Below, in pieces: positions 6,730 to 9,951 of a stretch of 9,951 bases of DNA; the stretch's first letter is position 1, and each line of letters starts with the position of its first letter. The translations under genes and the position numbers were made by a program. Under the pieces are notes generated by a model. That model searched no databases and had not been told where the DNA came from. It saw only the letters and a program-made list of their open reading frames with translations. This stretch comes from GCA-003244245 sp035714625 (lineage in GTDB: Bacteria; Actinomycetota; Actinomycetes; Mycobacteriales; Pseudonocardiaceae), in the NCBI GenBank assembly GCA_035714625.1, contig DASTLT010000122.1, positions 1-9,951 on the forward strand. Direction: 5' to 3'.

Positions 6730-7680
6730 TCACGCCTGAACCTGCAGCACCGCGATGAGCCGGTCCACCGAGGCACCCAGGCCGTAGCGTTGCTGCAGCG
6801 CGGTGAGTGCGGCGGGATCGGCGGGGTCGGTGGGCAAGGTGTCGTCCCGGTCCTGGCGTACCGGGGCGTCGATGGCCACCCGCACCACGGTCGGTGCCAG
6901 TTCCAGGTAGTCCCGGGCGGCCCGCAGCTTGGCCCGCAACCCGGGGGCCAGCGCCGCCGACGGGTCGTCGAGCGCGGTGAGCAGGCCTGCGACGGAACCG
7001 AAACGGCTGATCAGGGTGGCCGCAGTCTTCTCACCGACCCCGGGCACTCCGGGCAGCCCGTCGGACGGGTCACCACGGAGCACGGCTAGGTCGGCATAAG
7101 CGGGACCGGTGTTGAGTTCGGGCAGTCCATAACGCTTGGCGAGCTCGGCGGGACCGATCAGCTCCGCCTTGGACAGCCCCCGCGCGACGTAATACACCCA
7201 CACCGGGGTGGGGGCGGGGCGTACCACCTGGAACAGATCCCGGTCCCCGCTGACCACCTCCACCGGGTGGCGACGCTCGGCCGCCACCAGCGCACCGATG
7301 ACGTCGTCGGCCTCGTATCCCGGCGCGCCCGCGGTGGCCAGCCCCGCGGCCGACAGCAGTTCGAGGATTACCGGCACCTGAGGGATCAGGGTGTCCGGTA
7401 CCTTCTCGGCGTCGGTGCTGCCAGGTCCAGTCTCGACCGCGACCCGATGCGCCTTGTAGGAGGGAATCGCGGCGACCCGGAACGCCGGGCGCCAGTCCAG
7501 ATCCAGGCATGCGACCAGCCGACCGGGGCGGCGCGACTCGATCAGCCGGGCGAGCATGTCGGTGAAGCCCCGCACCGCGTTCACCGGGGTACCGTCCGGG
7601 GCGGTGATCGACTCGGGGACGCCGTAATAGGCACGGAAGTACAGGCTTGCGGCGTCGAGCAGCAGCAGAGGTGCGTCCAC
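6730..7680 (-). CDS. Stand-alone 5'-3' exonuclease (FEN-like, DNA polymerase I exonuclease-domain type)
   Basis: A 316-residue protein equivalent to the N-terminal 5' nuclease domain of DNA polymerase I without a polymerase. An N-terminal LLLLDAASLYFRAYYG strand carries the first acidic metal ligand (D9). The arch region lies near K76 and R79. GYEADDVIG (121-129) and SGDRDLFQ (144-151) carry further aspartates of the active site. The helix-hairpin-helix element GDPSDGLPGVPGVGEKTA (203-220) binds duplex DNA. It is expected to remove flaps and RNA primers, possibly backing up PolA in repair. The GTG start at 7680 puts the family-typical MDAPLLLLDA at the N-terminus, but no strong ribosome binding site is seen. 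It is the only opposite-strand gene in the conserved block, equivalent to Rv2090 of M. tuberculosis. I see no convincing promoter for it in the shared upstream gap. Confidence 0.92.
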   Translation of the reverse strand: MDAPLLLLDAASLYFRAYYGVPESITAPDGTPVNAVRGFTDMLARLIESRRPGRLVACLDLDWRPAFRVAAIPSYKAHRVAVETGPGSTDAEKVPDTLIPQVPVILELLSAAGLATAGAPGYEADDVIGALVAAERRHPVEVVSGDRDLFQVVRPAPTPVWVYYVARGLSKAELIGPAELAKRYGLPELNTGPAYADLAVLRGDPSDGLPGVPGVGEKTAATLISRFGSVAGLLTALDDPSAALAPGLRAKLRAARDYLELAPTVVRVAIDAPVRQDRDDTLPTDPADPAALTALQQRYGLGASVDRLIAVLQVQA

Positions 7681-7749
7681 GAGCAGAGAGCCTGCCAGCT
7701 CGTGGCGCCCTGTCCAGCTCCACGCCGCAGCAGATCGTTGCCGCTCGGG

Positions 7750-7778
7750 CTGACCTGGAGCGCAGACGGTCTTAGGCT
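7750..7778 (+). promoter_or_regulatory. Putative promoter for leaderless M24 peptidase gene
   Basis: CTGACC (7750-7755) is a close match to the -35 TTGACA. A 17-base spacer then leads to TAGGCT (7773-7778), the same -10 hexamer seen before pafB. Six bases separate it from the GTG at 7785, so transcription probably starts at or beside the start codon. No ribosome binding site precedes the GTG. It lies in the 104-base gap shared with the divergent exonuclease gene. Confidence 0.55.
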
Positions 7779-7784
7779 GACGAT

Positions 7785-8906
7785 GTGATCGCTTCCCTGG
7801 ACATCCTCGCCGCCCGCCTGGCCCGGGCGCAGCAGGCCACCCGAACTGCGGGGCTGGACGCCCTGCTGATCACGCCGAGCTCGGACCTGCGGTACCTGCT
7901 CGGGGTGATCGGCGAGTCACACGAGCGGCTGACCTGCCTGGTGCTGCCCGCCCACGGTGACCCGGTGCTAGTGGTCCCGGCGCTGGAGCGGCCTGGGCTG
8001 GAGGGTACTCCGGTGGCCGGGCTCGGTCTCGAGCTCGCCGTGTGGACCGATGAGGCCGACCCCTACGCCCTGGTGGCCAGCCTGCTGCGGCGGTACCGGC
8101 CAGCTCGCGCCGGGGTGGGGGACGCCATGCCCGCAGCGCACGTGCTCCGGCTGCGCGCCGCACTGCCGGCCTGCGCGCAGGAACTGGCGTCGCCGGTGCT
8201 GCGGAGCCTGCGGATGCGCAAGGACGCCGCTGAGGTCGCCGCGCTCACCGCCGCGGGACTGGCGATCGACCGGGTGCACGCCCGGATGGGGGAGTGGCTG
8301 CAAGTCGGACGAACCGAGGCTCAGGTGGGTGCCGATGTGGCGGCCGCAATCATCGCCGAAGGGCACAGCGTCGCGGCGTTCGTCATCGTCGGCTCCGGCC
8401 CGCACGGCGCGAGCCCGCACCACGACGTCTCCGACCGAGTGCTGCAACCTGGGGACGTGGTAGTGGTCGATATCGGCGGCCCGACTCCGGAGGGCTACTT
8501 CTCCGACTGCACCCGCACCTACAGCCTTGGCGAGCCGGTGCATGCTGACGTCGCGGCGACCTACGCGGTGCTACAGGCCGCGCAGGACGCCGCCGTAACC
8601 GCCGTCGCGCCCGGAACTACCGCGGATCAAGTGGATGCCGCCGCGCGGGGGCCGATCACCGAGGCCGGCTTCGGCGAGCAGTTCATCCACCGGACCGGGC
8701 ACGGCATCGGTCTCGACGTGCACGAGGAGCCCTACATCGTGGCCGGAAACGATCTGGTGCTCGAGCCGGGAATGGCGTTCAGCGTCGAGCCCGGCATCTA
8801 CCTGGCGGGTCGCTGGGGGGCCCGGATCGAGGACATCGTGGTGGTGGACGAGAACGGCGCCACCCGGCTCAACCATCGTCCGCGCGAGCTCCTGGTGTTG
8901 CCGTGA
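7785..8906 (+). CDS. pepE: M24 family metallopeptidase (Xaa-Pro dipeptidase/aminopeptidase P type)
   Basis: A 373-residue pita-bread fold peptidase. The N-terminal creatinase-like domain covers about residues 1-135 and the catalytic domain about 145-370. All five metal ligands are visible: D229 (VVVDIGG), D241 (SDCTRTY), H306 (RTGHGIGLDVHE), E335 (SVEPGIY) and E349 (ARIEDI). It probably cleaves dipeptides or N-terminal residues before proline in the cytosol using two manganese or cobalt ions; no signal peptide is seen. By position and size it corresponds to M. tuberculosis pepE (Rv2089c), which is not the same family as E. coli PepE. The GTG at 7785 is preceded by a promoter-like -10 and no ribosome binding site; an ATG two bases earlier is out of frame and hits a stop at once. 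It overlaps the Lrp regulator gene downstream, suggesting a two-gene operon. Confidence 0.93.
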   Translation: MIASLDILAARLARAQQATRTAGLDALLITPSSDLRYLLGVIGESHERLTCLVLPAHGDPVLVVPALERPGLEGTPVAGLGLELAVWTDEADPYALVASLLRRYRPARAGVGDAMPAAHVLRLRAALPACAQELASPVLRSLRMRKDAAEVAALTAAGLAIDRVHARMGEWLQVGRTEAQVGADVAAAIIAEGHSVAAFVIVGSGPHGASPHHDVSDRVLQPGDVVVVDIGGPTPEGYFSDCTRTYSLGEPVHADVAATYAVLQAAQDAAVTAVAPGTTADQVDAAARGPITEAGFGEQFIHRTGHGIGLDVHEEPYIVAGNDLVLEPGMAFSVEPGIYLAGRWGARIEDIVVVDENGATRLNHRPRELLVLP

Positions 8907-9358
8907 TGACCGACCCGCTGGAGGCCACCGACGCCGCGATCGTCCGCGCGCTGCTCACTGAAGGGCGGGTCAGCTTCACCGACCTTGCTGAGCAGGTCGG
9001 GCTGTCGATCTCCGCGGTGCACCAGCGGGTGCGGCGGCTGGAGCAGCGCGGTGTGCTGCGGGGCTACACCGCGCGGGTGGACCGCGACGCGGTGGGCCTG
9101 CCGCTCACCGCGTTCGTCTCACTCACCCCGTTCGACCCGGCCGCGCCGGACGACTACCCTCAGCAGCTCGCGCACCTGCCGGAGATCGAGTCCTGCTACT
9201 CAGTGGCCGGTGATGAGGCCTACATCCTCACTGTTCGCGTGGCTTCGCCGCGGGCGCTGGAGGATCTGCTACGCCGCATCAGGGAAGCCGCCAAGGTGTC
9301 CACCCGCACCACGGTGGTGCTGTCCATTCCCTACGAGGCCCGGCCCCCCGCGCTCTAG
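8906..9358 (+). CDS. Lrp/AsnC family transcriptional regulator
   Basis: A 150-residue regulator from the ATG at 8906 (151 residues from an adjacent GTG at 8903). Numbering from the GTG, the winged HTH spans about residues 8-58, with helix-turn-helix FTDLAEQVGLSISAVHQRVRRLEQRGVLRGY. A linker strand follows, and the C-terminal RAM/effector domain lies at about 66-142, with ESCYSVAGDEAYILTVRV at the ligand and oligomer interface. Lrp-type proteins assemble as dimers to octamers and respond to amino acids. Its start overlaps the peptidase stop by one base from ATG or four from GTG, so translation is coupled. Peptide breakdown and amino-acid sensing next to each other suggest it may control the peptidase operon; that link is inferred. 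No strong Shine-Dalgarno is present, fitting reinitiation. Confidence 0.92.
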   Translation: MTDPLEATDAAIVRALLTEGRVSFTDLAEQVGLSISAVHQRVRRLEQRGVLRGYTARVDRDAVGLPLTAFVSLTPFDPAAPDDYPQQLAHLPEIESCYSVAGDEAYILTVRVASPRALEDLLRRIREAAKVSTRTTVVLSIPYEARPPAL

Positions 9359-9366
9359 CCGACCTA

Positions 9367-9385
9367 CCCTGACGAGCGATCAGGG
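9367..9385 (+). terminator. Possible weak hairpin after the Lrp gene
   Basis: CCCTGA (9367-9372) and TCAGGG (9380-9385) form a 6-bp inverted repeat with a 7-base loop, eight bases after the Lrp gene stop. There is no T-tract, which is common for actinobacterial terminators but leaves the call weak. The right arm is shared with the direct repeat that follows. Confidence 0.3.
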
Positions 9386-9409
9386 GTGACCCCGGGGACC
9401 GATCAGGGG
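9377..9409. repeat. Two direct repeats flanking an 8-bp palindrome, possible operator
   Basis: CGATCAGGGG occurs at 9377-9386 and again at 9400-9409, 23 bases apart. The three preceding bases (GAG versus GAC) extend the match to 12 of 13. Between them lies the perfect palindrome CCCCGGGG (9390-9397). The set sits in the 125-base gap upstream of pspC and just after an Lrp-type regulator gene. A 23-base repeat distance is close to two helical turns, as for tandem protein binding sites. Function is inferred. Confidence 0.5.
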
Positions 9410-9443
9410 GCACACCGAGGATACCGCCGCTGTCTCTGCGCGA

Positions 9444-9478
9444 TCCTGGAGCCAGGCGGCCACGCCGCCAGGAGGAGG
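9444..9478 (+). promoter_or_regulatory. pspC leader hairpin and extended Shine-Dalgarno
   Basis: GGCGGC (9455-9460), a CAC loop and GCCGCC (9464-9469) make a perfect 6-bp hairpin directly against the ribosome binding site AGGAGGAGG (9470-9478). Alternatively, TCCTGG (9444-9449) can pair with CCAGGA (9468-9473), which would capture the first bases of that site. The unusually long purine site, five bases before the ATG, decides the pspC start. Confidence 0.5.
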
Positions 9479-9483
9479 ACTCG

Positions 9484-9672
9484 ATGAGCACGTCACTGAC
9501 CCGCCCGCAGGACGGCAAGGTCATCGCTGGGGTCTGCGCAGGCTTGGCGGACTGGCTGGGCTGGAGAGCGAACACGGTGCGGCTGCTGTTCCTGCTGTCC
9601 TGCCTGCTGCCCGGCCCGCAGTTCCTGATCTACCTCGTACTCTGGGTGATCATGCCGAAACGCGCCTACTGA
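9484..9672 (+). CDS. PspC domain-containing small membrane protein
   Basis: A 62-residue protein that is essentially one PspC domain. The motif GKVIAGVCAGLADWLGW (11-27) is followed by a hydrophobic stretch (about 32-56) ending LIYLVLWVIMPKR, a family signature. E. coli PspC senses envelope stress together with PspB. Actinobacterial stand-alone PspC proteins are common and mostly uncharacterised, so an envelope-stress role is inferred from family only. The ATG has an unusually strong AGGAGGAGG ribosome binding site five bases upstream. The 125-base region before it holds direct repeats, a palindrome and a hairpin. No clear promoter hexamers are seen; TACCCT at 9365-9370 is a candidate -10 with no -35. 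The gene ends tail-to-tail with hypB, their last 7 bases overlapping. Confidence 0.9.
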   Translation: MSTSLTRPQDGKVIAGVCAGLADWLGWRANTVRLLFLLSCLLPGPQFLIYLVLWVIMPKRAY

Positions 9673-9951
9673 GTCGGTCTGGGCAGGCGGGCGCGCAGCC
9701 AGTCGTACCAGGCGTCGATGCCGTCCCCGCGGGTTGCGGACAGCTCCAGCACTTCGACACCCGGATTGGCGGCGTGCGCTCCGGCCAGGAAGGCGCCAAC
9801 ATCGAAGTTGACATACGGCAGCAGATCGATCTTGTTGAGCAGCACCAGAGTCGCTGAGCGGAACATGTGGGGATACTTCCGCGGTTTCTCCGCCCCTTCG
9901 GTGACCGAGGTGATGACCACCCGAGCCTGCTCACCGAGGTCGAACAGGGCC
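9666..9951 (-). CDS. hypB: HypB, hydrogenase nickel-incorporation GTPase (C-terminal part, gene runs off the window)
   Basis: The last 94 complete codons of a gene that continues past the right edge; the reading frame is open to base 9951. Visible residues begin ALFDLGEQARVVITSVTEGAEKPRKYPHMFRSATLVLLNKIDLLPYVNFD, which matches the HypB G-domain: the switch II-side segment, KYPHMF, the guanine-specificity motif NKID, and a final SATRGDGIDAWYDWL (G5 region). HypB is a SIMIBI-class GTPase that, with HypA, inserts nickel into [NiFe]-hydrogenase large subunits. UreG is a relative, but KYPHMF and NKIDLLP fit HypB better. The P-loop and any histidine-rich nickel-binding N-terminus lie outside. An internal GTG at 9920 is not the start. 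The TAG stop overlaps the end of pspC. Hydrogenase genes are expected beyond the window. Confidence 0.92.
   Translation of the reverse strand, partial: ALFDLGEQARVVITSVTEGAEKPRKYPHMFRSATLVLLNKIDLLPYVNFDVGAFLAGAHAANPGVEVLELSATRGDGIDAWYDWLRARLPRPTQ

Noticed and set aside
7684..7723. An ATG at 7723 on the minus strand as an alternative exonuclease start.
   Set aside because: It is out of frame with the exonuclease. That frame gives no recognisable protein.
1..9951. tRNA, rRNA, riboswitch, CRISPR array, insertion sequence or prophage genes.
   Set aside because: No cloverleaf, rRNA motif, spaced repeat array, transposase or integrase motif was seen on either strand by reading. The block is syntenic housekeeping DNA.

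Overview
This window is ordinary high-GC chromosome of an actinobacterium. GC-rich third codon positions, GTG starts and start/stop overlaps all fit. The gene order pafB-pafC-tatA-tatC-helY-(DUF4333)-exonuclease-pepE matches, as I recall it, the Mycobacterium tuberculosis block Rv2096c to Rv2089c, including the single exonuclease gene on the opposite strand. The flanking genes (an Lrp-type regulator, a PspC protein and hypB) differ from mycobacteria. A non-mycobacterial member such as a Pseudonocardiaceae-type organism is likely; this placement is inference.

Layout. Bases 1-58 are a perfect palindrome, probably in the gap after an off-window pafA. Next come pafB and pafC (72-2011), WYL-domain activators of the DNA-damage response. 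A small membrane protein (2022-2249) follows that is easy to miss because it is embedded in another open frame. Then come the twin-arginine translocation genes tatA and tatC (2285-3516), a large Ski2-type helicase helY (3520-6246), and a one-TM DUF4333 protein (6361-6729). A 5'-3' exonuclease is encoded on the minus strand (7680-6730), convergent with the DUF4333 gene. Divergent from it are an M24 metallopeptidase and an overlapping Lrp/AsnC regulator (7785-9358). A 125-bp leader rich in repeats precedes a PspC-domain protein (9484-9672). The window ends in the C-terminal part of HypB, a hydrogenase nickel-insertion GTPase, on the minus strand.

How the genes work together. PafB/PafC, the helicase and the exonuclease form a loose nucleic-acid and DNA-damage theme. 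TatA/TatC supply folded-protein export, and [NiFe]-hydrogenases, which HypB would serve, are classical Tat substrates; whether this genome has one cannot be seen here. The M24 peptidase and Lrp regulator look like one amino-acid turnover unit.

The window holds no obvious new defence, mobile or biosynthetic system, no tRNA or rRNA, and no CRISPR array. The items most worth a second look are the 58-bp palindrome next to a leaderless-looking pafB promoter, the unannotated small membrane protein upstream of tatA with TatA-like topology, and the direct repeats and hairpin in the pspC leader. No stretch over 300 bases lacks a gene.
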